Shown: one piece after another, positions 34,500 to 44,038 of the stretch
How positions within the stretch are numbered: position 1 is the first letter of the stretch
Layout of the letters: the number at the start of each line of letters is the position of its first letter
Assembly (NCBI GenBank): GCA_002346225.1
Contig: DDYY01000025.1
Span: 1-64,000, forward strand
From: Bacteroidetes bacterium UBA3022
GTDB taxonomy: Bacteria; Bacteroidota; Bacteroidia; Chitinophagales; BACL12
Reading direction: 5' to 3'
DNA length: 64,000 nt
Notes under the pieces: generated by a model
The model's input: the letters and a program-made list of their open reading frames with translations, nothing else
Database searches by the model: none
Told to the model about the DNA's origin: nothing
Translations under genes and position numbers: made by a program

Positions 34500-36887
34500 A
34501 TGGACACATCGCTCAAGAATAAATTCGGCACGGCACCTGTATTCTTTACAGCTATCTCGACTATTCTGGGCGCCATCATGTTCCTGCGTTTTGGCTATGC
34601 GGTAGGTAATGTCGGACTTACCGGCACCATCCTCATTATTCTCATAGGCCATGCGGTTACCATTCCCACAGCTATGGCTATCGCGGAAATATCCACCAAC
34701 CAGAAAGTGGAGGGTGGCGGTGAATACTATATTATATCGCGCTCTTTCGGTCTGGTCATCGGCTCCGCCATCGGCATCGCCCTGTATTTGTCACAGGCCA
34801 TCAGCGTCGCATTTTATGTGATTGCCTTTACGGAAGCCTTCAGCACTCTTTTCCAATACCTCATTGATCGATTTTCATTACCCGTATGGCTAGAGTGGAT
34901 CATGCAGCAGAAGCAGACCATCGGCATTCCCGCCTTACTGGGTCTGACCTATATCGTACTGACCAAAGGTGCCGACCTCGGAGTGAAGGCATTGTACATC
35001 GTTGTGGCTACACTGGCGGTCGCTTTAATTGCTTTTTTTTTAGGACATCCAACAGCCGCTGTTGCTGAACAGATGGTTGCGCAAAATAGCAGTACACCTG
35101 CCATCACAGTGCAATATGACGCTGCAGTAATCGATTCCCTGCCACTGTTCCCAGATCACGTGTTGCAGGACTCTGCTGTGCCAGTACCACAGGACGAAGA
35201 GGCTACCATCAGCCAACCGGAAGAACGCAGCCCCTCTCCGCTTTTGCCTATCAGCTTCTTTACCATTTTCGCGATTATCTTTCCCGCGTTTACGGGTATG
35301 ACTGCCGGTGTGGGACTTTCCGGCGATCTCAAAGACCCCGGCAGGTCGATTCCACTGGGTACCCTGGCTGCTACCATTTCGGGTATGGTGATTTACATCT
35401 TCATTGCTGTCAAGCTGTACCAGTCCGCTACTGCTGCTGAACTGGCAGATACTTCCCGGCTGGTAATGGCGGATATTGCATGGCAGGGATGGTGGATTAT
35501 TCCCCTCGGACTCGCTGCGGCCACCATATCCTCCGCACTGGGCTCCATTATGGTAGCACCGCGCACCCTGCAGGCCATTGCAAGAGATAATATTTTTCCA
35601 ACACCGCGCATTAACCGATGGCTGTCCAACGGCAAAGGCGAAAAGGACGAGCCTTTCAATGCATCGGTCATCACCATCCTTATAGCAGGCGTATTCGTCA
35701 TGGCAGGAGCGCTTGATAATGTCGCTCAGATTATATCCATGTTTTTCATGGTCACCTACGGCTCCTTGTGTCTGATATCCTTCCTCAACCATTTTGCCGC
35801 AGACCCTTCTTACCGACCACGGTTCCGCTCGCACTGGATTGTTTCCCTGTTTGGCGCCATTGCATGTTTTGGATTGATGATTTCCATGAATCCGGGATAT
35901 GCTTTTCTGGCAGTGCTGATGATGGTGCTGCTGTACTTTGCCATTGCCTATTACAACCATGATAAACGCAGTCTGGCGCTGATTTTTCAGGGAGTAATCT
36001 TCCAGTTCAGCAGGAGCCTGCAGGTGTTTTTGCAAAAGGCTGATAAAGAGCAAACCCTGAGCTGGCGACCATCTGCAATTGCCTTCTCCGCTGCAACCTT
36101 CGAACGTATCGGAGCTTTCGATTTGCTGCGATGGATAGCACAGAAGTACGGCTTTGGTACTTACATTCACCATATCGAAGGTTACCTCTCGAGGGAAACC
36201 AATGAGGAAGCACAGGAGTCCAAGCACCGACTGATTACCATGGCAGAGCGGACTAAAAGCAAAATCTATATTGATACGCTCATCAGTCCCTCCTACACTT
36301 CCAGTATCGCACAGGTCATCCAGTTGCCGGGGATAGCGGGCACGGAGAACAACCTCTTATTATTTGAATTCTCCAAAAACCATCCGGAAGGCCTCTTTGA
36401 AATCGTAGACAACTTCAAGCTCATCACCTCCGTAGGCTTCGATGTGCTGGTATTGAGCACATCTGAAAGAGGGTTCGGTTTGCGGAAACAAATCCACCTC
36501 TGGATAACACCTGCAGATTTTCAACATGCGAACCTGATGATTCTGTTGTCTTACGTCATCATCGGTCACCCGGAATGGCGTGGCGCGGAAATCAAGATAT
36601 GGGCCATCTTCCCTCAGGTGAGTATTCAGGAAGAAAAACAACGGTTGCTGGATTTGATTCACCACGGACAGCTTCCCATCAGTTCCCACAATGTCAACTT
36701 CATCGCGCAGATGGAGGACATGAAGAAGGAAGATATCATTTGTGCGCAATCGAAAGATGCCGACCTGACCATACTGGGCTTCCAACCCGATATTTACAAG
36801 CACAAGGAAGTCGGCGAATACCGCTTATTCCGAAGCATCGGCAATATCCTTTACGTGCATGCGGTGTACAGCAAGGAGATTAAATAG
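34500..36887 (+). CDS. Cation-chloride cotransporter (SLC12-like, APC superfamily)
   Basis: 795 residues from the ATG at 34500, preferred over the in-frame TTG 12 bp earlier. About 12 membrane helices occupy residues 12-490; the first carries FGTAPVFFTAISTILGAIMFLRFGYAVG, the hallmark of cation-chloride cotransporters. The ~300-residue C-terminal cytosolic part (with RKQIHLWITPADFQHANLMILL and VSIQEEKQRLLDLIHHG) also resembles that family. An extra hydrophilic stretch at ~185-255, rich in Ser, Pro, Asp and Glu, interrupts the membrane part. Likely moves Cl- with K+ and/or Na+ across the inner membrane; exact ions unknown. Confidence 0.85.
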   Translation: MDTSLKNKFGTAPVFFTAISTILGAIMFLRFGYAVGNVGLTGTILIILIGHAVTIPTAMAIAEISTNQKVEGGGEYYIISRSFGLVIGSAIGIALYLSQAISVAFYVIAFTEAFSTLFQYLIDRFSLPVWLEWIMQQKQTIGIPALLGLTYIVLTKGADLGVKALYIVVATLAVALIAFFLGHPTAAVAEQMVAQNSSTPAITVQYDAAVIDSLPLFPDHVLQDSAVPVPQDEEATISQPEERSPSPLLPISFFTIFAIIFPAFTGMTAGVGLSGDLKDPGRSIPLGTLAATISGMVIYIFIAVKLYQSATAAELADTSRLVMADIAWQGWWIIPLGLAAATISSALGSIMVAPRTLQAIARDNIFPTPRINRWLSNGKGEKDEPFNASVITILIAGVFVMAGALDNVAQIISMFFMVTYGSLCLISFLNHFAADPSYRPRFRSHWIVSLFGAIACFGLMISMNPGYAFLAVLMMVLLYFAIAYYNHDKRSLALIFQGVIFQFSRSLQVFLQKADKEQTLSWRPSAIAFSAATFERIGAFDLLRWIAQKYGFGTYIHHIEGYLSRETNEEAQESKHRLITMAERTKSKIYIDTLISPSYTSSIAQVIQLPGIAGTENNLLLFEFSKNHPEGLFEIVDNFKLITSVGFDVLVLSTSERGFGLRKQIHLWITPADFQHANLMILLSYVIIGHPEWRGAEIKIWAIFPQVSIQEEKQRLLDLIHHGQLPISSHNVNFIAQMEDMKKEDIICAQSKDADLTILGFQPDIYKHKEVGEYRLFRSIGNILYVHAVYSKEIK

Positions 36888-36892
36888 ACCTG

Positions 36893-37696
36893 CTATTCCA
36901 ATCGCGCCTGCATGTTTTCCATGAACTTTCCGCTGCGAATATCACGGGTATTGACTTGCCAGCTCAGGGAAACAAAAAACACCTGCGATGAACTGAACCT
37001 GGAAAGATCACTGATGTCGAAAAGGCCACCATCCTGATTGTTGGCTTCCACGGTATAATCGGGATTGAGGAAATCACTCAGGTAGTATTTGAAGCGCACA
37101 TTGACACCGCCGGGAAACTGCACACCACCGAAGGCAGAAGGCAGTAATACTTCGGTCTGGTCGCCAAACCATTCAGAAGATTTAGTTTTCTTCCCGCTCC
37201 GGTCGAAACTTCCGGTCCATACTTTTTCCTTGTAGTGAAAAGCGAGTTCATACTCCAGTCCGCCATAAAAGAAGACATGGTCATTGAACGATCCGACTTT
37301 AAAACCTATAGGCACGCCCAGCAGGTATTGCCGACGTACAATGTTGTAATTGGTATAGGCTACATCCTGTCCGCTCAGACTTACCGTTTGAGGCAAAACC
37401 TCATCTGTTATCATACCCACATTGCGAATTCCCACACCGGTGAGCATGCCGATGTTATTAGTAAAATCTACATTTAAATAATGTGTGTAGTGGAAAAACA
37501 TCGTGAAGCGGAGGTTGCCGCCCGATAAGGATGCCCCGGGATACTGGGCGAGAAACTCTTCAGAAAAAGAGGACTCGTTCAGTCCGAAAATAAATTCGCC
37601 ACCAGTAGTGGAATAGATGTCTTGTGCGCGCAGCGTTGTGACGCTTATCAGAGCAAGGGTCAACGCCAGAAAGGTAGATTTGTATTGCATAATCAT
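36893..37696 (-). CDS. Outer-membrane beta-barrel protein
   Basis: 267 residues. After a signal peptide (MIMQYKSTFLALTLALISVTTLRAQ) come alternating-hydrophobic strands (FTMFFHYTHYLNVDF, HVFFYGGLEYELAFHY, VNVRFKYYLSDF, SQVFFVSLSWQVNT) typical of 8- to 10-stranded porin-like barrels in Bacteroidota. It ends convergently 5 bp from the transporter gene. No specific family is recognised. Confidence 0.75.
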   Translation of the reverse strand: MIMQYKSTFLALTLALISVTTLRAQDIYSTTGGEFIFGLNESSFSEEFLAQYPGASLSGGNLRFTMFFHYTHYLNVDFTNNIGMLTGVGIRNVGMITDEVLPQTVSLSGQDVAYTNYNIVRRQYLLGVPIGFKVGSFNDHVFFYGGLEYELAFHYKEKVWTGSFDRSGKKTKSSEWFGDQTEVLLPSAFGGVQFPGGVNVRFKYYLSDFLNPDYTVEANNQDGGLFDISDLSRFSSSQVFFVSLSWQVNTRDIRSGKFMENMQARLE

Positions 37697-37734
37697 GGGT
37701 TTAATGCAATAAAAATAGTGTATTCAATACAATA

Positions 37735-37766
37735 AAAAGACCCCTCTCCGGGGAGAAGGGTCTTTT
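37735..37766 (-). terminator. Terminator of the single-FAS1 gene
   Basis: AAAAGACCC (37735-37743) pairs with GGGTCTTTT (37758-37766), and an inner TCTCC/GGAGA pairing completes a long hairpin. Read leftward it is followed by a short T-rich stretch. It lies 15 bp after the fasciclin stop codon, and by symmetry could work in both directions. Confidence 0.8.
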
Positions 37767-37780
37767 ACAATTGGTTGGTA

Positions 37781-38335
37781 TTATTGCTTGGGCATAACTA
37801 CTGCATCAATGGCGTGGATAACACCGTTAGATGCACCTACATCTGTTTTGATAACGGTTGCCATACCACCTTTTTCATCGGTCAGGATAACGTTTCCATC
37901 TTTTACAGATGCGATAAGCGTTCCACCCTGAACGGTTTTAATGGTAAAGCTTCCACCGTTTTTCTTAATGGCCATCAACACATCTTCTGCCATGTATTTT
38001 CCAGCTACCACATGGTAGGTCAGCACTGCCGTGAGTACGTCTTTGTTTTCAGCCATCAGCAGCTTGTCTACTGTTCCGGCAGGAAGCGCGTCGAAAGCAG
38101 CATTGATGGGTGCGAATACAGTGAAAGGACCATCGCCGGATAATACATCTACCAGGTCAGCAGCTTTCACAGCAGCTACCAGGGTAGTGAAGTTATCATT
38201 GCCGGCAGCAACGCCTACTATGGTTTCATTGCCTCCCAGTTCGGTAGAAGTAGCAATTAAGGGCTCGATGCCTGTGTTGGCAATAGCGGCAGTCATCATA
38301 CCTGCAGTTGCGAATGCGAAGAGAATACTTTTCAT
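37781..38335 (-). CDS. Exported single-domain fasciclin (FAS1) protein
   Basis: 184 residues from the ATG at 38335; the frame extends 32 codons upstream, but only this start gives a signal peptide (MKSILFAFATAGMMTAAIA). One FAS1 domain (~48-184) has the motifs FTVFAPINAAFDALP and GVIHAIDAVVMPKQ at the end. Unlike the protein at 22527 it has no lipobox and is probably periplasmic or secreted. Likely adhesion or matrix role by family. The 5' leader contains a stem-loop (38357-38381). Confidence 0.9.
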   Translation of the reverse strand: MKSILFAFATAGMMTAAIANTGIEPLIATSTELGGNETIVGVAAGNDNFTTLVAAVKAADLVDVLSGDGPFTVFAPINAAFDALPAGTVDKLLMAENKDVLTAVLTYHVVAGKYMAEDVLMAIKKNGGSFTIKTVQGGTLIASVKDGNVILTDEKGGMATVIKTDVGASNGVIHAIDAVVMPKQ

Positions 38336-38356
38336 TGTTTTGTTTTGTTTGGAATG

Positions 38357-38381
38357 AGCAGGTAGAACAGGGTCACCTGCT
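38357..38381 (-). promoter_or_regulatory. Stem-loop in the leader of the single-FAS1 gene
   Basis: AGCAGGT (38357-38363) and ACCTGCT (38375-38381) form a 7-bp stem with an 11-nt loop, 21 bp before the ATG of the leftward gene. It would shape the mRNA leader if the transcript starts further upstream. Could be chance. Confidence 0.3.
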
Positions 38382-38573
38382 GTTTGTTTAGCATAAAAAA
38401 AGTAAAATATGTTAATGCCTTTGTAACACACTGACCCTTAGTGCGCTAAGTCCTGCATTTTTTTTTAGAAAATGACAGCTTTTACTAACTGTTGGTTGGT
38501 GTTGTTGAACAGCACCTCCCCGTTACTGATGAATATCATTGCTTTCGTGGTATGATACGTATATCTTACCTGC

Positions 38574-39449
38574 ATGCGATACAGAATAATATTATTGCTG
38601 TGTTGTCTGATAGTTGGGGCAAGCAGCATGGCGCAGGTTCCGGAATCGAAAGAAGGTCAGCTGGCAACGGTTTACCTCGATGATGGTTCCCGCCTGTTCG
38701 GACAATTGCAAACCATCACTCCTGATACGGTGTACCTGTTTTCAGCTGTACTGGGTTCTTTACCGGTGCCTCAGAACACCATTTCCCAGATGCGCTATAT
38801 GGGTGAGCCTAAAACCGCAGCAGGCGATTTCCTGTTGCCCAACCCCAATGCTTCGCGGCATTTCTTCAGTCCGACAGCGATTCCGCTTAACAAGAATGAA
38901 GGCTATTATCAGAATTTCTATGTAGCATTCAATATGGTGAACTACGGTATCACCGACCACATTTCACTGGGCGTTGCAGCTGTACCCTTTGCATGGTTCA
39001 TCAACGATGGTTTCAATCTCGCTGTTACCGGTAAGATCGGCTATAAGCTTACTGAAAACCTGTACGGAAGTGCTGGGTACATTGCAGGCTTCATGCCCAA
39101 TATTGCCTATGGTGGCATTGGATTCGGACTGCTGACAGCAGGTAATACGGATAACAATATTACTGTAGGTGGTGGTTATGCCGCCATCCTCACCGAGCCG
39201 GGAACAGAGTACGAAGAAAGTTCGCAGGCACCTGTGCTCAACATGGCAGGTATGCTACGTGTGGCAGAACACTTTGCGCTGGTCACAGAAAACTGGTTTT
39301 TTCTGGATGGAGGCATTACCCTCATCAGCTACGGAGGCAGGTATATAGGAGATAAAATCACCGTTGATGTCGGATTTGTCAACAACGGTGATATTATGAA
39401 AGAAATCGTAATAGGTGTTCCCCTGCTGGGAGTCGTTATTTATCTGTAA
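38574..39449 (+). CDS. Exported beta-rich protein of unknown function
   Basis: 291 residues with a signal peptide (MRYRIILLLCCLIVGASSMAQ). Residues ~28-75 (LATVYLDDGSRLFGQLQTITPDTVYLF) form a small beta domain of a kind seen before membrane barrels. The rest has Gly-rich alternating strands (YGSAGYIAGFMPNIAYGGIGFGLL, ITVGGGYAAIL), consistent with an outer-membrane barrel. I do not recognise a named family. It is convergent with the DUF6268 gene. Confidence 0.65.
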   Translation: MRYRIILLLCCLIVGASSMAQVPESKEGQLATVYLDDGSRLFGQLQTITPDTVYLFSAVLGSLPVPQNTISQMRYMGEPKTAAGDFLLPNPNASRHFFSPTAIPLNKNEGYYQNFYVAFNMVNYGITDHISLGVAAVPFAWFINDGFNLAVTGKIGYKLTENLYGSAGYIAGFMPNIAYGGIGFGLLTAGNTDNNITVGGGYAAILTEPGTEYEESSQAPVLNMAGMLRVAEHFALVTENWFFLDGGITLISYGGRYIGDKITVDVGFVNNGDIMKEIVIGVPLLGVVIYL

Positions 39450-39476
39450 ACCTGCTGCCTATGTACTGACCAATCC

Positions 39477-40553
39477 TTAGGGACTGACCAGGTTCAGACT
39501 GATTTGAAAATAGAAGGGATTGGTCAGGGTATTCTCCATCACATAGGGCTGGTCGCCAAAGAAGCCACGGAAAAACTCATTGCCATCCGTCAGTTCATCT
39601 ACATTGTAGCTGTAATTCACACGGTAGCCTGCCTGAGCGGAAATCCAGATGAAATTATATACTGATTGTTCATATACCAATCTGAAGCGCAGCTCTCCCC
39701 TTCTGATTTCCAGGTCGTCTTCTGCAAACGGCCCTCTGGTCAGGCGGTAGCTTTGTCCTTCCAGTTCGTATCCGGCAAACATCATTTGTCTGGGGCTGAA
39801 AGTCCTTCGTACATGCGCCCGGGCAGGAAACAGAATCTCTGTTCCCCATTTATTGGCGGCATCGGTATAGTTGAACAGTACAATTGGAATGTAATTCATT
39901 TCACCAACCCTGTAGGTTCTGGCTACACCAACGGCCCATTGTTTGTTATCTGAAGGACGTTTACCATATAATGCAGCGGCAGAATATTTCAAGTACTCCA
40001 GGGGCATGATATCGCTGAAGGCATAATCGCCATTCAAATCTGCGCTGGCCTGAACGACCACAAAGCGCGTGTCGTCGAAGGGTTTAAAAATAGTGGTATT
40101 CAAACCCGTTGTCCGCAGTCCGTTTTGCGCCAGATTTTGTCCGAGCGGGTGCTGTATAGCAGCTGCGTCAGCGGCGGTGTAGGTACTCTCCCAATAGTTG
40201 GCACCTACCTGAAGAATGAAGTCATTGCGGGAGATGACCGGTATGTTGGCTGCCAGGCGCAATCCACCTGTTCTGGAAAACGGTACAGTCTCCGGTAAGG
40301 CATCACGTAGGGTGTCGGTCTGCAGATCGTAACCCAGTTGCAGATCGTAGCCAATGCTGATTAATTTGGCAGGACTTAGTCCCAGAATCTTATTGCTACA
40401 GAAATTCTTGGCACCACCATCCGCGAAATCGAGGTTGTCATACATGCTGTAGTCTTCCTCTTCTTCCACCAGTGTATCCACCTGTGCCATCATCCCCGGA
40501 CCGGCGAAGCAACATGCTACCACAAGCGCCCAACCTATTCTTTGTATCCTCAT
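39477..40553 (-). CDS. DUF6268-like outer-membrane beta-barrel protein
   Basis: 358 residues from the ATG at 40553, which overlaps the stop of the DUF2147 gene (ATGA). A TTG 27 bp upstream is less likely because the overlap with ATG signals coupling. The signal peptide (IGWALVVACCFAGPGMMAQ) and a long series of barrel strands (GGLRLAANIPVISRNDFILQVGANYW, FRLVYEQSVYNFIWISAQAGYRV, NPFYFQISLNLVSP) match the DUF6268 group of Bacteroidota outer-membrane proteins. Function unknown. Confidence 0.75.
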   Translation of the reverse strand: MRIQRIGWALVVACCFAGPGMMAQVDTLVEEEEDYSMYDNLDFADGGAKNFCSNKILGLSPAKLISIGYDLQLGYDLQTDTLRDALPETVPFSRTGGLRLAANIPVISRNDFILQVGANYWESTYTAADAAAIQHPLGQNLAQNGLRTTGLNTTIFKPFDDTRFVVVQASADLNGDYAFSDIMPLEYLKYSAAALYGKRPSDNKQWAVGVARTYRVGEMNYIPIVLFNYTDAANKWGTEILFPARAHVRRTFSPRQMMFAGYELEGQSYRLTRGPFAEDDLEIRRGELRFRLVYEQSVYNFIWISAQAGYRVNYSYNVDELTDGNEFFRGFFGDQPYVMENTLTNPFYFQISLNLVSP

Positions 40554-41008
40554 TTCTTGGGCATTTCCAGGCGCTTCCAAACATCTGTCCGACCAAAAGT
40601 AGAGATACCGATGTACCCACGGATATCCAGCGTATTCTTGTCTTTCATCTTAATGGTACAATTGTAGGTATTACCTGTCAGCGGATCGTAGATGGTGCCA
40701 TCTTCCCACTCGTTATCACCCTTGTACTCAAAATCCTTCAGCATGCGGTAACCTTTCAGCGGAACGGAACGCAAACTCTCATCCGGATTATTGGTATCGG
40801 TTTTGGGCTTGCCGGTTTCCGGGTCATTGGGTTCTATCAACCAGACAATCTTGCCATAGTATTTATTGCCAATCTTTTCAATCTTCACCCGGGCGCGTCC
40901 GTTGCTGGGTTCCCAGATGCCTAGTAGGCTGTCGCCGTTTTCTGATTGAAAGGACATCATGAAAATCATCAGCACAGCAAAAACGGGAATGGTCAGTATC
41001 TTTTTCAT
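40550..41008 (-). CDS. DUF2147 domain secreted protein
   Basis: 152 residues. The signal peptide (MKKILTIPVFAVLMIFMMSF) is followed by the DUF2147 pattern LLGIWEPSNGRARVKIEKIGNKYYGKIVWL ... GTIYDPLTGNTYNCTIKM ... LDIRGYIGISTFGRTDVWKR. This small beta-barrel domain is common in Bacteroidota and Proteobacteria and has no fixed function. Its last bases overlap the start of the DUF6268 gene, so the two proteins are likely made together. The lipoprotein gene ends to start 6 bp upstream, suggesting a three-gene unit. Confidence 0.88.
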   Translation of the reverse strand: MKKILTIPVFAVLMIFMMSFQSENGDSLLGIWEPSNGRARVKIEKIGNKYYGKIVWLIEPNDPETGKPKTDTNNPDESLRSVPLKGYRMLKDFEYKGDNEWEDGTIYDPLTGNTYNCTIKMKDKNTLDIRGYIGISTFGRTDVWKRLEMPKK

Positions 41009-41014
41009 AGGTAT

Positions 41015-41518
41015 TTATTTGGTTTTTATTTCAAAAGTAAAGTCGCCTAAAAGAGGCAGGTCTTCCCAAAGCTCTTCTGCCATGGTAACATCTACCACGA
41101 TGTAGAATTTATCGGAATCAAAATAATCATCCGCATCTGCCTTATTGGCCATCTGGAGTTCCGCTTTTGCTGTTCCCGAAGGAATGGGGTTCAATACCGC
41201 CACTTCTTCCATGTCGGCATCATCTGCGGTCAGTTGCACCACCACCCCGGTCACACCGTCGAGGGCTGTGCCATCTTCTTTGTAGAGTGTAGCGGCCGTC
41301 AGCATGGCCTCCTTTACATTTCCCTGCACATTAGGGCCTATGGCATTCCAGTCGATGCTCACCTCATACTGTGCTGTGTTGGGACCTTCCATCAGCGGTC
41401 CACTCAGTGTAATGGGTATGGCAGTCAGGGAATAGGTGTGCGAAGTGCCGTTTCCTCCACATCCGACAGCCAACAGGACTGTAGCGGCCAGGAAACTCAT
41501 TAGGATGTTATGCTTCAT
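41015..41518 (-). CDS. Lipoprotein of unknown function
   Basis: 167 residues from the ATG at 41518, chosen because it gives a lipoprotein signal (MKHNILMSFLAATVLLAVGC with Cys 20 followed by GGNG). The mature part is a beta-rich domain (TYSLTAIPITLSGPL, AQYEVSIDWNAIGP) ending in FTFEIKTK. No family recognised. It lies 6 bp upstream of the DUF2147 gene and is probably in the same operon. Confidence 0.7.
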   Translation of the reverse strand: MKHNILMSFLAATVLLAVGCGGNGTSHTYSLTAIPITLSGPLMEGPNTAQYEVSIDWNAIGPNVQGNVKEAMLTAATLYKEDGTALDGVTGVVVQLTADDADMEEVAVLNPIPSGTAKAELQMANKADADDYFDSDKFYIVVDVTMAEELWEDLPLLGDFTFEIKTK

Positions 41519-41641
41519 ATTGCTGGTTTTGAGGTCTATGGAGGGCAATGATATGGAATAGCTCCCTCATTTTCAAGCCCTAACAACCGAAGCATGAAAG
41601 TGTTCACCATGAAATATCCACACCGCTGCCCGCGATGACGG

Positions 41642-41679
41642 GAAAAAAGAAAATCCGCAGGCCCGCAAAGACCTGCGGA
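41642..41679 (-). terminator. Terminator of the T9SS protein gene
   Basis: TCCGCAGG (41654-41661) pairs with CCTGCGGA (41672-41679), with a 10-nt loop, and a T-rich run follows in the leftward direction. It lies just after the stop of the leftward T9SS cargo gene at 41685. Confidence 0.85.
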
Positions 41680-41684
41680 AGCTG

Positions 41685-42611
41685 TTAATGCTGAATAATG
41701 AGACTGCCGCGATACAACTGCTCTCCTTCTGCAGTGACTACACAATTGTACCAGCCTGCTGCCATCGCGGAAACATCTACGCCGGTTACAGAACCGGTGG
41801 CTGTGCTGGCATGCACCCGACGACCGGTCACATCGTAAAGCTCAATGACGGCTCCTACCGGAAGCTCAGCAGCCACCTGAATTAAATTATTTACCGGATT
41901 GGGATAAAGGCGTAATGATGCAGCAGGAGAATTGTCCAGGGCAGCCGCGATAGTTTCTACGCCAAAGGCGGTTACGCCATTGCCATCGTAATTGTAAATC
42001 ATGATGGGGGCCAATGGATTGGTAGACCAGTAGACATAATCGGAGCCGCTGTCGTACTGATAGCGAATACGGACTACATCGTCGTAATCGCCAAAGGGCA
42101 TCCGCAGTTGCCCGTAGCCATCGTAGGTCAGCAATAAGTTGTCTTCCGAAAAGCCCACCTTCTGATAGGTATCAGGCACTTCATTGCCAAAGTTGAAAGG
42201 GAAGGCCAGTATGGTCGTCGGATTGGGTGTATAGTCACTTCCCGAACCCGGCCCCGTTGTGATATTGCTGGCCAGTTGTTCCAGCTTGCCGCCGGATACT
42301 TTATAAAAAAAGTAAATATCACCTCCCACAGCAGGCTGCAGGGTAAAGCCAAAATTGGCTGCGGGCCAGAAACTTCCGAAGGGTGTAGTTCCCGGGTCGA
42401 CATATTCCTGCACGCCGGCATTCACCAGTGGCAAGAGAGAATAATCCCACAACTGGTCGGCACCACCCGGTCCGGGACCGCCCGGCAATGTTCCGATATA
42501 AGCAGTGGATGTGTAGCCGTCAGCTGCCAGATTTGTGGCATTGTTAATCACGGGCTGTGCCCGGAGCATACCGGAAACAGCCAGCAGCACAAAGGTGAAT
42601 GAATACTTCAT
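41685..42611 (-). CDS. T9SS type A sorting-domain secreted protein
   Basis: 308 residues. The signal peptide (MKYSFTFVLLAVSGMLRAQ) is followed by a ~200-residue Gly/Tyr-rich domain without a family I know. The C-terminal sorting domain is classical (LRLYPNPVNNLIQVAAELPVG, IELYDVTGRRVH, AAGWYNCVVTAEG, GSLIIQH), so the protein should pass the T9SS channel to the surface. It has its own terminator. Confidence 0.85.
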   Translation of the reverse strand: MKYSFTFVLLAVSGMLRAQPVINNATNLAADGYTSTAYIGTLPGGPGPGGADQLWDYSLLPLVNAGVQEYVDPGTTPFGSFWPAANFGFTLQPAVGGDIYFFYKVSGGKLEQLASNITTGPGSGSDYTPNPTTILAFPFNFGNEVPDTYQKVGFSEDNLLLTYDGYGQLRMPFGDYDDVVRIRYQYDSGSDYVYWSTNPLAPIMIYNYDGNGVTAFGVETIAAALDNSPAASLRLYPNPVNNLIQVAAELPVGAVIELYDVTGRRVHASTATGSVTGVDVSAMAAGWYNCVVTAEGEQLYRGSLIIQH

Positions 42612-42865
42612 TTGTTTTGGTTTAAGTGGTTCATTGAAAAAGACAGAGACCGGGAATGGTCATAGAGACAGGCAAATACTAACGGCGCCGGGGAAGGCGT
42701 TAATGCCTCCACCTTTTCTGCAAGCATCAGGAAACTGATGTACATTTTGCGCTGTGATTTATCCAGTAAAAATAGTGATATTTTGTATATTAAAAAGACT
42801 TCTAAAAAAAACTTGCGGCTAAATTTCCTACCTTTAGACAACAGCAGATACGGTTTTTAAGTGAT

Positions 42866-44038
42866 ATGGAAGCAGATTTAAAGCAGGCCTCGGACGAGGA
42901 TATAGCCCTTTTAAGAAGATTTTTACACCAACACCCCGAAGTTTCAGGAGAAGAACACGCCACGGCCCGGCAGGTTACAGCATGGCTGCAGACCTGCAAT
43001 CCGCAGCAATTGCTGACGCAAATCGGCCATCCGGATGGCGTTCAGACAGGTGTCCTGGCCGTTTTCGACAGCGGCATAGCAGGACCTACTGTGCTCTTTC
43101 GCTGTGAACTCGATGCCCTACCCATCCAGGAAATCAACACCTTCGATTATACTTCGGTTACGCAGGGAGTTTCGCATAAATGCGGACATGATGGCCATAT
43201 GTCTATCTTGCTGTCACTGGCCCGATCATTCGCTCAACAGCCCCCGGCAGCCGGAAAGGCCTTGCTGCTTTTCCAACCCGCTGAAGAAGACGGCCGAGGA
43301 GCAGCATCGGTAATCCGGGATGAACGCTTCAAGGCACTGCACCCCGACTTTGTGTTTGCAGTGCACAACCTCCCCGGGTATCCCCGGCACGCAGTTGTAC
43401 TAAAGGAAAATGCATTTACCTCAGCGGTAACCAGTTGTATCATACGACTGCACGGCACTACCTCCCATGCCGCAGAACCGGAATTGGGCAAGAACCCCGC
43501 CATGCTGATTGCTGCCATCCTGCAGCGTATGGACGGACTATCCAACAATCAGCCGGAGCGGGAAGATTTCAAATTGATTACACCTGTGCATGTTACCATG
43601 GGAGAAAAAGCCTATGGCATTTCAGCCGGTTATGGAGAAATACACCTGACCTTGCGAACATGGACCAGCAGACATCTGGAAAACCTGAGCGATGATATAC
43701 GCATTGGAATAGAAGAGCTGTCTGCCGAAGCGGGTATCCCCTGCTCCTTTGAATGGACCCATACCTTTCAGGCCAATGAGAACAATGAAGAGGCCATGCA
43801 ATATGTGCGGCAAGCGGCAGCCATCACAGGCAGTCATGTAATGACACGCGACTACCCTTTCAAATGGGGAGAAGACTTCGGTTTGTTCACCCAGTTGTAC
43901 AAGGGAGCCATGTTCGGCATAGGTTCGGGAGAGGATTGTCCGGCGCTGCACAACCCTGATTACGATTTCCCCGATGAAATAGCTGTACCTGTCGCACACC
44001 TGTTCCGAACCATTTTTGATGAAATTGTGAAAGACTGA
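42866..44038 (+). CDS. M20-family amidohydrolase/aminoacylase-type metallopeptidase
   Basis: 390 residues without a signal peptide, so cytosolic. Motifs of the M20D subfamily are FLHQHPEVSGEEHATA at the start, ELDALPI, the metal-binding CGHDGHMSIL, FQPAEEDGRGA with the catalytic Glu, and AVHNLPGYP. Relatives cleave N-acyl amino acids, indole-acetyl amino acids or small peptides. Its stop codon overlaps the start of alanine racemase by 1 bp (TGATG), so the two are translated together. A peptide- or D-amino-acid-related substrate would fit that pairing, but this is inference. Confidence 0.88.
   Translation: MEADLKQASDEDIALLRRFLHQHPEVSGEEHATARQVTAWLQTCNPQQLLTQIGHPDGVQTGVLAVFDSGIAGPTVLFRCELDALPIQEINTFDYTSVTQGVSHKCGHDGHMSILLSLARSFAQQPPAAGKALLLFQPAEEDGRGAASVIRDERFKALHPDFVFAVHNLPGYPRHAVVLKENAFTSAVTSCIIRLHGTTSHAAEPELGKNPAMLIAAILQRMDGLSNNQPEREDFKLITPVHVTMGEKAYGISAGYGEIHLTLRTWTSRHLENLSDDIRIGIEELSAEAGIPCSFEWTHTFQANENNEEAMQYVRQAAAITGSHVMTRDYPFKWGEDFGLFTQLYKGAMFGIGSGEDCPALHNPDYDFPDEIAVPVAHLFRTIFDEIVKD

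Noticed and set aside
35040..36227. 395-codon open frame on the minus strand
   Set aside because: Antisense to the cotransporter gene; no start context or domain.
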